Below are positions 9,798 to 22,200 of a stretch of 64,000 nt of DNA, piece by piece; positions within the stretch are counted from its first letter, which is position 1; every line of letters starts with the position of its first letter. A program made the position numbers and the translations under genes. The notes beneath the pieces are model-generated. The model worked only from the letters and a program-made list of their open reading frames with translations. It did not search any database and had not been told where the DNA came from. Origin of the DNA: Utricularia gibba (lineage: Eukaryota; Streptophyta; Magnoliopsida; Lamiales; Lentibulariaceae). The stretch spans positions 6,595,001 through 6,659,000 of the forward strand of contig NEEC01000002.1 in NCBI GenBank assembly GCA_002189035.1. The letters are read 5' to 3'.

Positions 9798-12700
9798 ATG
9801 GATCCTGATCTGTATAGAGAAGACGTTGTGATCAAGGTTCGATTATCGTACTTTTTTTAGTTATTTTTTATTTTCTTCTGTAGTACTAGCTTTTGGTTCA
9901 TTTCCCGCTGGCAGACAAGGAAACAGTATACAATTACAAGGCAGCGTGAGAGATGGACCGAAGAGGAGCATACAAAATTTTTGGAGGCCCTCAAGCTTTA
10001 TGGCCGTGCGTGGCAGCGCATAGAAGGTGTTCACTCTTCTGTTTATTCTCCTTGATAATACGGATGTTTTTATGAGTTGACTTTCCTAAGGTCATGCCAT
10101 ATTTTGCATACGGGAACTATATATCCTGGAAACGCTTTTTTTAACGGGAGAAATTAACCTATTCCTCATTCCAATTTACTTCGTAATTGTGCAGAACATA
10201 TAGGAACAAAGACCGCGGTTCAAATAAGAAGTCATGCACAGAAATTTTTCACAAAGGTTCACTAATCAGTTTCTTTTTTGCTTTGTTAATGTTAAGGTTC
10301 AGACTTTTCCCTTGCCTCACTTACGGATTAAGGAAAATTATACAAAATTACTTGCATGATCGATGTTATGTCTGTAAAGCAAGTGAGTTTTTTTTTAATC
10401 TCTGTGTATGAAATTCGAACCTTGATCAATGCATGCTCTACAATATCTGCTATTCCTTCATATAGGGAATTTTCCTAAATCATTAGGGTGTTAATGAATA
10501 TATGCATGTTTTTGCTTACAGTATCATAAGGTTGAACCTTGGATGTGTATCACTAAAAGAACACATGGCCTTATGTTGTTCCAGTTATCTGAATGTATAT
10601 TCTCTAATTTTTTTTTGCTTGTGTGCTTCATTCAGTTGGAAAAGGAGGCCACTGTTAAGGGAGTAGGGAATACTCATGATATTGAGATACCCCCACCACG
10701 CCCTAAGAGGAAACCTACTAATCCTTATCCTCGAAAAACTTGCATAGCTCCTGTGTTTCAGTTGGAATTGAAGGACGGAAATGTCTCAGATGCGAGTTCT
10801 AATTTGCTGCAGGAAAATGATCCCGAGGTAGGTCAATGCTTCTGTGATTTTTCCTATGGTGGATGATGTCTGCTTTTCTTCTTTTGAATCACTTTGTGTG
10901 GCAAATGTCTCTTTAGTACTGTTTTGCTGCAACTGACCGGTTTTTCATTCACTCTACATTGTACCTTACCAGATACTCTACGACCATGGAAATATTCAAA
11001 ACAGCAGAAAATGCCACGAAAACGATAGTTGCTTTGATGGTCCTTGTGCATCCCCAGCTTCAACTGATAACTATTCTTTTTCATCTAAGGCACCTATGAC
11101 ATCTCGTGCATGTAGACAGTATATCCAGGTAATGGATGATGATTCGAGCAATCAGGATGAAAGTGCAGCAGTATCACTAGTCACCGCCGATACTGTGGGA
11201 AATCATGCAGAACATTCTGATGAAAAACAGCTCTTCCCTGAAAATGCTTTGAATGGTTCATTAATCATGAGTGCATGGCCTTCTTGTGAAGAACCTCACT
11301 GCGAAATGGTACCTGAGCCGAAGCAGTCTGGAAATTGTTGCCAAACGTCAATTATTGATGAGCAATCGTCTCAGAACTATCCTCGCCATGTTCCTGTATA
11401 CATTCTTGCTGGGAGCTTAGGAACAAGCGCACAACATTTTTCTGCAGATATGCAATCAATGCTCAATCATGGTGCTCAAAGCCTTTGTATTAATCAAGCT
11501 GCATCTGCTACTTCTGAATATCATAGTAATGCAGCAACACCATCCATAAGTCAGCCAATTTTCAGTTGTGATCATTTATTCACTTCAATTCAGAACTCAG
11601 ATGACTATCAGGCATTTTTGCAGATGCAATCCACCTTTATGAGGCTCATCTTGTGCTATTTGTCTCAAAATGCAGCGGTGTATGCTGCCGCCAGGTTTGC
11701 CGCAACCTTGTTGCCATGGTTCAACATGGGAGCTCCAGTAGAACCGTCAGCAAATTTATGTGGGCTTTCTCTGTCGCCGCCAACAAGTTCAACATCTAAT
11801 CTGGAAGCAATTGCTGCAGCTACACTTGCTGCAGCAAGTGCCTGGTGGACAGCCAATGGCCTTCTTCCTTCATGCCATCATCCTGGATTCATGTTTTCTA
11901 CTGCATCAGCTACTGCAGCCCAAGCGGCTTGTTGCCAAAGTGGAAACGTGGATGGAGAAGCAACAGAAACTACTCATGATCCTGCCCTGGAAAATCAACC
12001 GGATGTGGAGTTCTCAGAGGCTCAGAATTCCAAATCAAGAACTTCACCATCAGACAGTGAGGCAGGTGAAGCTGAAAAGGCTAAGGGCGAATTGACTGCC
12101 GCTGGATCTGCAGAGGCTGAAAACGAAGATGCAATCCACGACTCATACAAGTCAAAGAACAACAAACAGTTAGGCCGCTCTTCATGTGGATCAAACACCA
12201 CTTCAGGCAGCGAAGTTGAAACTGACACAAATAAGCTTGGCAAGGGAAGGGAGGAAAAATATCTCAGTACAAATGAAGACAATAATGTACTTGATGCAGC
12301 TCCTCCGATTGCAGATCTCTTTAGTCGTCGCTCTAGAACCAACAACAGCGTAGCTGACTCCTGGAAAGAAGTATCAGAGGAGGTACTGACACTTTCTCCT
12401 CAAGCTTCTATATTCCCATCCCCCCTCCTGCTGTTTTGTTAACATAAGATAGCTGCAGGGACGATTAGCATTTCAGGCTCTCTTCTCCAGAGAAGTGCTG
12501 CCTCAAAGTTTTTCCCCTTCTCATGACATAAGTGGTGATGTCAAGAAACAGAGCAGTAATCATGAAGAAGGCAATAAACTAATGTTAAACCATGATGGGA
12601 GCACCAGCACCAGCACCACCTCTGGAAAGCTAGAGATTAGAAGGAGCTCTACCATAACAGGAAACAAGCGAGAGGGGCTCTTCAACGAGGAGCTAGGTCA

Positions 12701-12854
12701 AAATAAACTGAAGACATTCCGAACCGGATTCAAGCCATACAAGAGATGCTCAGAGGCTAAAGAAGCTATAATCCCATCAAACCATCAAGAGGAAGAGAAG
12801 GATCCCAAGAAGTTATGCCTCGAAAGGGAGGTGAACGGCGGCTCCGCCTCTTGA
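9798..12854 (+). CDS. LHY: LHY/CCA1-type single-MYB clock transcription factor
   Basis: Morning-phased repressor of the plant circadian clock that binds evening elements. Exons 9798-9836, 9915-10026, 10195-10256, 10636-10827, 10973-12382 and 12459-12854 join in phase to about 736 residues, within the range of LHY proteins. The start [13 protein letters not shown] is followed by the single MYB repeat ([39 protein letters not shown]) ending in SHAQKFF near residue 65, the hallmark of the CCA1/LHY/RVE family. [19 protein letters not shown] follows directly, as in LHY and CCA1. The long fifth exon carries the family's mid region with [11 protein letters not shown]-like and WWTANGLLP-like blocks. 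The last exon keeps [20 protein letters not shown] and [12 protein letters not shown], diagnostic of LHY/CCA1 rather than shorter REVEILLE proteins. All junctions are GT-AG and no frame breaks are seen. Confidence 0.95.
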
Positions 12855-13369
12855 TCGGTACGCCATTTTCCGTTACCATGTATCTGATCTTCAATCCCAC
12901 GCAACTTGTCACTCTGGTCTTTGTATTTAAACATCACCGTCTCTCTTCTAATAAATCGGAATTCAGTTTGCCTTTTGGAACGGCGACGGCGGTTGCGCCA
13001 CCGCCCGCCGGCGACTTTCCGCCGGGAATTAGCTGAAAATTAATGCAGTAGTTGTTCTTGTATTCATATTGTTCTAAAAATATGCCATTATATAAATTTC
13101 ACTTTAAATATTGTAAATAATGTTTTGTTCTTCTTTCATCATATCGTTAACTTCGGAAAGTTCGATCGTCAAGGCGGGCCGCCCGCAGCCTTTTGATTTC
13201 CATCTCTCGCATCAAAGCAATGACGGGGGGCTGGCGGGGATCGATTAAACCCTAATTGCTGATTTGGGGGAATCTGGTCGCAGCATGTTGGAGAAGAGGA
13301 TCTGCTTGGATTTTTGTCCCGCGAGATCGAAAGCGTTTTTGGGTAATCATTCTCCTCGTGTGACGGTGA
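12855..13369. other. Intergenic between LHY and the VPS38-like gene
   Basis: The LHY 3' UTR with AATAAAT-type signals, a short AT-rich stretch at 13040-13140, and the leader of the next gene from about 13170. No gene was seen here. Confidence 0.5.
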
Positions 13370-15518
13370 ATGGAATCCTCGACTAGTCAGCCTGTAGTGA
13401 AGGCGCAAGGGGAGAATCGTGGAGCTCGAGAGGATCAATCCGTGAAGCTTGTTGAATGGGAGGATTATGAGCAGGAGCTAGTTCGTCTGTGCAGTTTAAC
13501 CTCCGCGCTTGAAGAGGCCAAGAATAAGAAAATTTTGCTTGAGGAGAAGCTTAATTCTATGATACAAGTAAAAAAAAATGACTTTTTTCTTCTGGGCTTT
13601 TTTGTTTTCGTCCTAGAGAAGGATGAAGGGCTGTATATTCCACGGCCTAATGTCCATCTGTGGTACTGTGCAGATTGAAGGTGATTCATTAATTAGGTCT
13701 AACAAGCTTGATCAGATGCGTCAAAAACTAGAATCCCGTAAGTTTCTCATGGGAAACATGTCGATGCAATCAAAGGTTGAGAAGGAAAAAGTGAAAAAGC
13801 AGGAAGAGCAACTTAGTGCTGAAATTAGGTCTCTACTGCTTGGAGGAAGCATACTTTCTGCAGCCAAGAAACGTTTGCAGGTAGCATTTCAATTCTTCCA
13901 TGTTTTTTGCTATCTTCGTTTTGTGTTGCCTTTGGAGTGTAGAATTCCATTCACGTTCATCATATAATTTATCTCCTATAAATGAAGGATTCAAGTTGGT
14001 CCTTTACTGGAGAAAGAGGCCATGATGGTTTAAAAAGATTGATGAAGTTATTGAGGGCTAGGGAACAATATATGGTATCACAGGTCTCCTCGTTATATCC
14101 TGTAAAATTTGAGATGCGGAAGGCGCCTGAGCAGGAACTTGAATCATTTCGCAGCATCAATGGAGCAGGTAAAGGATTTTGTATTTATTCAATACGGTAA
14201 GATGAAGATGCTATCTTTCTGTGGCCTTATTAATTAAAATGACTACTGCTTCCTAAATGATTGGGCAAGCCTGTATCTCTATTATCATTCTTCTATAAGA
14301 TATGCTTACATTGTTCTGTTTCTGATAAATGTGTTTCTGAGCAAGCTGCAAAGACTGGATTTTTCTGTTTTTTTTTCACGTGTAATCTCATGTGTACCGT
14401 GCAGCTTGCGCACCATAAGCTTTGATGTAGGAATGGAAATATCAATGAAAATCGTAACCTGTTTGATACATCTTGGGCCTTGTACTGTTCGCCTTGTGTA
14501 TAGAACCTCTTTGGTTTCATTTGCTGACTTTGAACTTTTTGGGCTTTCATGTGCACAGTCTTGATGTTCATTTTTCAAAGTTTTTCTGATGCCTTTACAC
14601 TTTGAAGCCATAGCCTAGCTGAAGTGATAGTTGAGAGCTTTGAAATCAATCAGAACATTCCCCTTGATTTGGTTCAAAGTGAAGATAATTGTAATTTTTT
14701 TTTTGTCTCGTTCTTCAGTGTTATTGAAACTATATGAATCTTTAAGCAAAATGTTCTTATCCTTTACTTCTTTTGTGTCCAGGTGTTTCTGATGGACTTA
14801 GACATAATGAGCAGCGAACACTGACAATTTCAGGTCTGCACCTTACTGTGATCCCTTTTACGAAGATGAGTTTTTTCTCTGACAAGAAGGAGGTCCAGCA
14901 ATCTTCCACTGCTCTGGGATATGTAGCTCATGTGTGTCCTTCCTTACAATTTTTTTTTTTACTCATGCTCATTACTAAGTTTCCGTTTTTCTTTAACATG
15001 TGAGAAAATGTGATTGCAAAACGATAACCTCTTCCCTAGGCTTGAATTCTACTGAAAAATACTTGGTTGCTGTTCTTTCTATGTAGGTGGTCTTGCTCCT
15101 TGCTTCATATCTGCAAGTTCCTCTACGCTATCCATTACGCCTAGGAGGGTCGAGATCATTCATATGTGACCATTCCCCTTCAGTCGACATATCCACAACC
15201 TCGGATCCTTCCATTCCAGCAACCCCAAAAACAGTAGAATTCCCCCTCTTCATCGAAGGTCAAGACTCAACCAGAGCAGCATACGCAGTTTTCCTGCTAA
15301 ACAAGGTGATTTTTCATGCTTCTCTCTATGATCCCTGCTTATAACGAATGCCTTTCAACTCAAGAATCTTCGATCAACTGAGCTAGTTTCACTTGCAGGA
15401 CCTGGAGCAGCTCCTGAATTTTATTGGAGCCAGGAGCCTCGGTCCAAGGCACGTACTAGAAAATCTCAAGGAGCTTATGAGGTGCATTCTTTCTCCAAAT
15501 TACATAGATATGTTGTGA
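13370..15518 (+). CDS. VPS38: VPS38/UVRAG-like subunit of the class III PI3-kinase complex
   Basis: Probable partner of VPS34, VPS15 and ATG6 that directs the PI3-kinase complex to late endosomal and vacuolar sorting. Exons 13370-13567, 13674-13880, 13988-14168, 14783-14931, 15087-15305 and 15399-15518 join in phase to about 357 residues, close to the Arabidopsis protein. The N-terminal half is coiled-coil ([40 protein letters not shown]). The C-terminal half has the conserved block [51 protein letters not shown] and [15 protein letters not shown]. The acceptor before exon 3 (ATAAATGAAG) is weak but is the only one that keeps frame and similarity. The stop after NYIDML lies where a donor-like ATGAG/GTGCAT also occurs, so an alternative 3' exon is possible. 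Confidence 0.85.
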
Positions 15519-16235
15519 CCCTTGATGTGTTTACTCTTCCAAGAGTGCTGTTTTGTCTAGTCATCCAGCACCAATGGGGTGATACTACATTATAGATACA
15601 AATGTAGATGCAACTTCACTTTTTGAAACTCAAGCACTAACTCTTACCATTTTGTTCAACATCTAAATCTTTGCGCTTAATCTCATTCTACTAAAAAATG
15701 TTGTATGGTTTTCGACGTGAATTCAGTTTTAGAACCAGAGTTTCATGTTTTGCAATCGTTTTTCATTTTATAGTAGTTGCAATATTTGAAAATGGATTGA
15801 AATGGGGAGTTGGAATTGTTGATTTCAAAGTACAACTGAAACAGATGGTTTCCATTGTTTATTTTTTGAATAAATTTAAATTAGTTCGTAATTAAAATTT
15901 ATTGTTCTTTTTATATTATAATTCAAAATAAAAAATGAGTATAATGAGATTAAATATAAAATTAAAAAAGAATATTTGTTTGTGTTTGCGCGGTGAATAA
16001 CGATTAAAACGGTCGGATCCGGAGGATTGCAAAAGGATGCGGTCGGGTCGGATCAACCCGGTTTATAAGTATCGGGTTATATAAAAGCGTGCCAACCCTT
16101 TCACTCCCCTGGTCTTCGTAGTTTGGTTCGCCGCGCAAAATTCCCCGACGTTTCTGCGACCTGTTTAAGTCGGCGCCTTTTGCTGTCATGCGAAGCGGAG
16201 TAGAGGGGACTTAGGGTTCATTCTCCGTTGCAGTA
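15519..16235. other. Intergenic between the VPS38-like and NO VEIN-like genes
   Basis: The 3' flank of the VPS38-like gene, an AT-rich block at about 15660-15980, then the promoter and leader of the next gene from about 16000 with a short run of GGTCGG-type motifs at 16011-16050. No coding feature was recognised. Confidence 0.5.
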
Positions 16236-19200
16236 ATGAGAAGGCATCGCGGCTACTCCGATCATGGCGGCGCCGGCAGTGGGTATCGACGGGCTGAGCA
16301 GCAGCCGCCACAGCAGTTCGTTTTATACCCGCGCCCTGAAGCACTAGTGAATCCCACTTCTGTTCCCTACTACCAAAATCTCAGTTTCTTGCCTCAGTTC
16401 CCTCCTTTTTATCCAAATCCCTCTCATGTTCCTCCCCAGTTGCAACATCCGTTTCCAGATGCTGGGTCTACGAGTAGAAAGTTTCAAGCGTTTCCTAATG
16501 CACAGAAGCATGATAAAGCACAGGATGAGATGGTGGAGAAAATAGATAAGGCAACGAAGAATGCTTGGGCTGAACTTTTGGCATCGAAAAAGAATGTTTC
16601 GGCTTGGGAAGTTTCACAAGCAGCTTTGATGATGTTGAACGTGGATTCCTGGGAAAGTTTGGGGTTCCAAATGCAGCAAGTACCCTCACTCAGTCATCTC
16701 TTGGCTACGGAGTGGAAGGTGAGATAATAATTTCCGTTGGTGGGGCATTTTTTTTTTTTTTTTGGTTTTCTTCATTCCGAGTAAAAAAGAATCTTGGTCG
16801 TCCGACGTCTTCTGCGCTTCATGGTGGTGTATTTTGTATTTGATGCTATTTCCTTGGGCTCATTATCTTTTTCTTTCCTTTTGTGCTCAATAATTCCCAA
16901 AAGATCAATGCATTCATCCACTGCTTCGTTGCGGCTAGAAGAATTACTTCTTTACATGATTTGGAAGTTGCAATCTGTGAGAACGAAGGAGTTAAGCAAT
17001 TTAAGGAGCTGGGTTTGGGGCCCTTACTCCAGCATCCTCTTGCCGTGCATTATTTTTCTCTGGGATCTGGAGTCACTGAAGTACACAAAATAAGAACTGA
17101 AGCAATAATTTCTTATCTCTGTGATTTCATTGAAACCCACAAAAAGGAGGAATTTGAAGTTTGCAATTTCTTGGATTTTCTATCTGAAAAGGAATCTGTC
17201 ACCAGCAGGGAAAAGCTTTGCATCCGTCTTCATGGCTTTCGGTATGTAAACCTTTTCTTGATTTGTTGCAATATTTAAAGATTGAAGTGCGTATTGTTTT
17301 GGACTCAAATGGCTCACTGTACGTCAACCACCTCACCATTGTTGGTTATTGCTTACCTTGAAGCCTAGGTATTTGTTGGGAGCTGAGCCTTTTTCGCATG
17401 ATGCTTATAAGTTAGATTAGTCACAAGTGTGAGAAGAGTTGTGGTTTTAGTTACTTTTTCATGTCATAACATATTTTAATCAATATTATGGTCAAGCACA
17501 CCTGTTTTCGCAACCATAAGTTTTCTCTACGAACTTGAACTTTTTTGTGCCCCGCATATGTCCCCATTCTTCTGTCTGTGTGGAAATAAGTGTTACCATT
17601 CTTGTCATTATGCTACATAAGTTAAAGGGGTGGTACTTTTTGTGTGGTTCATATAGCTGAGCTTTGTTTCCTCTACTGCTATTAGTAGTCAGTCATTTTC
17701 ATTTGTTTTTATTTCTATTATGCCTTTCCCCTTGAATGCAACCACAAAAGAGTGCACTGGTAAGTAAGTTTAATACCAGAGTTACATGTGGAATTATAGT
17801 TAACCATCCAATTTTGTCATTCTCAGATTTTATGTCAATCATATCACACGAGTGATGCAACTTGAAGACAGATTGGTGGACGGAATTTCTGGAAAGATAA
17901 GATTAAAATCTACTAGAACTAAAAGGGAACTTGATAGCAATTTCAAGGCAATATCCCACCGTGTGAAGACTTTTTCTGCTAGTGCTGAATTTTGTGGCAA
18001 GCATATACGATTTTCCTCATCGTGCTCAGAGGATGATGACTGTGAAAATAACGAGCGCCTGAATGTGGAAAATTCAGGTACTAACTGCCGTGCCTCATTG
18101 CCAAATGCTGGATCGGACCGTGTCAGTAGCTGTCCTTATCCCTCGGCAACTGAAGAAATTACGAGGCTGGCAATGAAAAGTGCAGACACTGATACTAGTT
18201 TGCATGCTGGGGTTGTGAAGTCTAATGCTGACAGTGAACTTCCTCAGAGAAAGAGAACATCAACTTCGAAGACTCCGCCTTACAAGAAGGCAAAACGAGT
18301 GAAGCCTAGAAGCTGTAATAAGGTCAGCGATCCATTAATAAGTAATCCATTTTCCCATGAGTCGCTGCAGACTTTTGTTTCAACATGGAAGGAGGCATGC
18401 AGAGAAAACACAGAAGAAACGGTAATGTTTTTGTTAATTGAAGTTTTATGTTATCAATCATCTTGCAGTCTTGTTTTCTGTGAACGATTACTAACATGGC
18501 AAGCAGTTGCAATAGCATTCAACACCATCTCGCTGATGTAGCATGTTGACCTGCTTGTAATTTGGCATGCTCATATCGTTTATCTGTTTTTCTACCTCAT
18601 TTCCATGAGAATCATTTTGTGTAATAAATTCAACCTTTTGTGTACCATAGCACATGCACATTATGTGGTTTACCAGTCCCCTTTTATAGTTACTTTCTTT
18701 TCTTGTCGTGTCTTTATTTTATTATGTATATGCGTTTTCTCTGTTTTCTAATGTCTATTTTTTCATAACTATTCCTTTCTCTCCCCCACATTTTTATGTG
18801 AAATTAATTTCTTATATTTCACTCCTTAATATGTCACTTCTTTCACCTCCTTGTTCATTTCTTCTTACATAACCATTCAATACTAATTATTACATTATTG
18901 AATGGTTTATATGTTACGAGAAAAATACTCCAGCCTTTTTCTCATGGGAGAGAGGCTACATGAAGCTCACTTGGTGGTTTTAGTTTTCTTGAAAGAGTTC
19001 TGAAGTGTTGAATTTGGTTCGAGTTATTTCAGTTAATGGTCCTTTTTCCACCCCATTAGTTTGATATGTTCCTCGCGCTTTTAGTCTCAGTTATTGTCAC
19101 AGCCAAACCCAGTTGTCTTATGCGTTGTATCATGTGTTGTAGTGTATTCCAAGTCGATTTACAGATAGATATATCTTTTATCTTTTGGCTTTGTCTAATC

Positions 19201-22200
19201 CAGTTGTAGGAATTACATGCCTGCGAATATTTTTTTGCTATTGTATTGGCTTAACTATTGTTTTGCGAAGGAAATAATTTAAACTTCAGTTTACACTTTG
19301 GTCTGAAGTCCATAATTGTTTTAAAAAAATTCCTTATCACTTAGAATTGATTATATATTCACGTATATTACCTTTTTCTTATTCATTTATTTACCCATCA
19401 TTTTACAGTTGAAAGACTGATTTTAGGCGACTTGATCACAATCAAAATCTTGCATATCTATCGCATCAAGTTTTTAATTAATTTTCCAATGTATGAACAT
19501 TCATTTGGATTGGGATGATTTTAGAGATTCATAAATTATTTCTATTTGATAGTTGTGGAGTACATATCCTCTATGCATATATCTGATAATTCATGTGCGT
19601 TTGAAATTTTTGTATTTTGTGTTTGGATCATAGACTTCACTCCAGTTTTTCTTTGTTAATAGGTTCTTCAAATGATGGTTGAATTTTACAACCCCAAAAA
19701 ACCAAACAAGTTGAAAAGAATATTCACCATGACTCCTTTTGGTGGACTGCTTTCTGCTGCTGTAAGTTTAGAATTTATTTGTATCCTCAAATTTACATGT
19801 TTAAATGTCAGGCATAGCATTGTCTCTTTCAATATGTACTTCAGCTTGTTCGGTGTCGCTAATTTTGTTGTTGGTGATACTCAGCTTGGCCACTTGACTA
19901 TCACTGCACACATAAAATAGTTATTTTCCTTAGGAAGGAATAGAAATTGTCTTCACGGAACAGAGTTATGCTATAAGTACATTTTATTGGACAGGGAGTT
20001 TTTTTATCTGTTGATAAAATTTATGAATGAAGGGATGTGCCATATCTCGATTCCCCAGTCCACTGCTTAGCCATCCCATTGAAGACCTTCACAGATATTT
20101 TTAGCTTGCTGCTATGTGACTTTGCAGGTTGCTTTTATTAGACTCGTAAATCCAAATAATGTTCACAAGATTTCTCAAGCATTAAGCCATCAAGATGTGG
20201 ATAAGGTGTCACAAGAGACTGTGGATGCTTTTTTAGGTGATGCAGAGGTGGCTACAGAGTCTAATGTTGTTTCAAATGTGGACAGTGTAACATGTAAACG
20301 TGGTAAGCATTTCAAAGAAAACTTATGGATTTGCATCTGTGAGGGAGCTTGTTGCACGGAATAGCACTGAATCTCTTTTAGTTTGAAAACCCGTAAATTT
20401 TATATTTTCACCTATGTTTTTACTTATAGCATAAATATGTGAAACGTGAGTGTTTCCAAATAAGAATGAATACATGCATCATACTAGGTATTTTTTGGCG
20501 AGTATGAAACTTGGAAATCCTGATGTTTTGTATTCATTCAGTCTTTGGTGTTATTGCAGATGTAAGAGCTGAAGATATTTTGATGAAACTTTCTGAATAT
20601 TTTGAGGCTGAGATGATCAGCAACAGAAGTCCATCCATTAGTTATAAATTTCATTTGTTGAAAAAGTTTTGCATGTTAGAGAGTTGGCTGACTGAAGTAT
20701 TTTCTGTTGGCATGTTTGAATCTCTGGGTCATGGAGACTATTTTATGTTCTTAGAGAAACATGTGCACCTATTGCCCATCAACTTCAAAGTTTCATGATA
20801 GGGGGTGCAACTGAAGGCTTCCTTTTGGAAGCTCGCTTGCTTCCAATTCAGTTAGATCTGCTAATATCACAAGCTGTTATTGCCTCAAGTGAAAATGAAG
20901 CGTTAAGCTTGCAGAGCATTTCCAACTTACTAGTCAGGCAATTTCCGTTAGCATGCTTCAAACTTGCAAAAGATGATCTAACTGAAAACTTGGCAGGAAA
21001 TTTTCATGAAAGAACAGGAGCCTTTGCATCATCTTGTGTGCTTTTTTCTACACCATTATTAGGTTTAGGTTGCAATGGCGACTCATCAGATCAATGTGGG
21101 AAAAAAACAATTGGAAATGCTGGTTTTTCTTTTATTGGGAAAACAGAAGAAAGATTGTTTGATCCAGTGGCCACTGCAGACGCCATCCAAGCTTTAATTA
21201 AGGCTCCTATGCTGACTGATTTAAGCTTGTGGCTGCACTGGGACATTGTATTTGCACCATCACTTGGTTCCTTTATGGAGTGGTTACTTAAGAATGTGAA
21301 GACAAAGGACTTCCTATGTTTAGTCACCAAGGACAGTAAGGTGATCCGTATCAACCATTTGGCCACCATTGATACGTTTATGGAAGCTTTTGTACAGGGA
21401 TCTTCATTTAAAACATCCTTAGAGTTATTGTCAATAATTGCCACATGTGGTGGCCGACATAATGTTCCTGTGGCGCTGATAAAATCTCATGCACAGAAAG
21501 CATTTGAGGTGCTTTTGGGCAATTATATTGTAAAAAATCCAAATGTTAATTCGGGGGTCCTGTGGCAGAAGCCATCTGATGATGATGATACACCTGTGAA
21601 TGGCGGTTTTTGTAGCTTTGCTCGGACACCATCAGGTATGAATGCAGTCAACAAAGCCGCTCCATTTATGTCAAAGTTCGTTCTTGATTGCTTGAGTTAT
21701 ATGCCGAGTGAGTTTTGCAGTTTTGCCACCGATATCCTGATTTCTGGGATGCGAGCCTTTGTGATGGATGCTTCTAAGGCTATCTTGACTGAATGTAAGC
21801 AGTTACACCAACGGATTATGCTGCATGACGTTGGGATGGCACTTGGAGTAACAGAATGGGTTAATGACTACAATTTGTTTTCTTACCCAGTGGATGTTGA
21901 ATCTTTTTCTGGATCGTGCTGCTTAATGGAGGCATCCTATGGTAATGTAAAACCACCAAATGGGAGAAATGAAATAAACTGCCATTCATCTTCATCAAGT
22001 GAAATACTTGGTCTCCCAGATGAGGAGAATGAACTTGATGCCAGTGTTAAACAAGTCCTTGACCGGGTTGATTCAGATAACATTTTCATCAATGACCATG
22101 AATTAAAAAAACAGGTCATAAGTGATTGTCACATTGACGATGATCCTGCAAAAGTAATTGAATCTATTCGGAAGGAGGAATTTGGTCTGGATCCAAGTCT

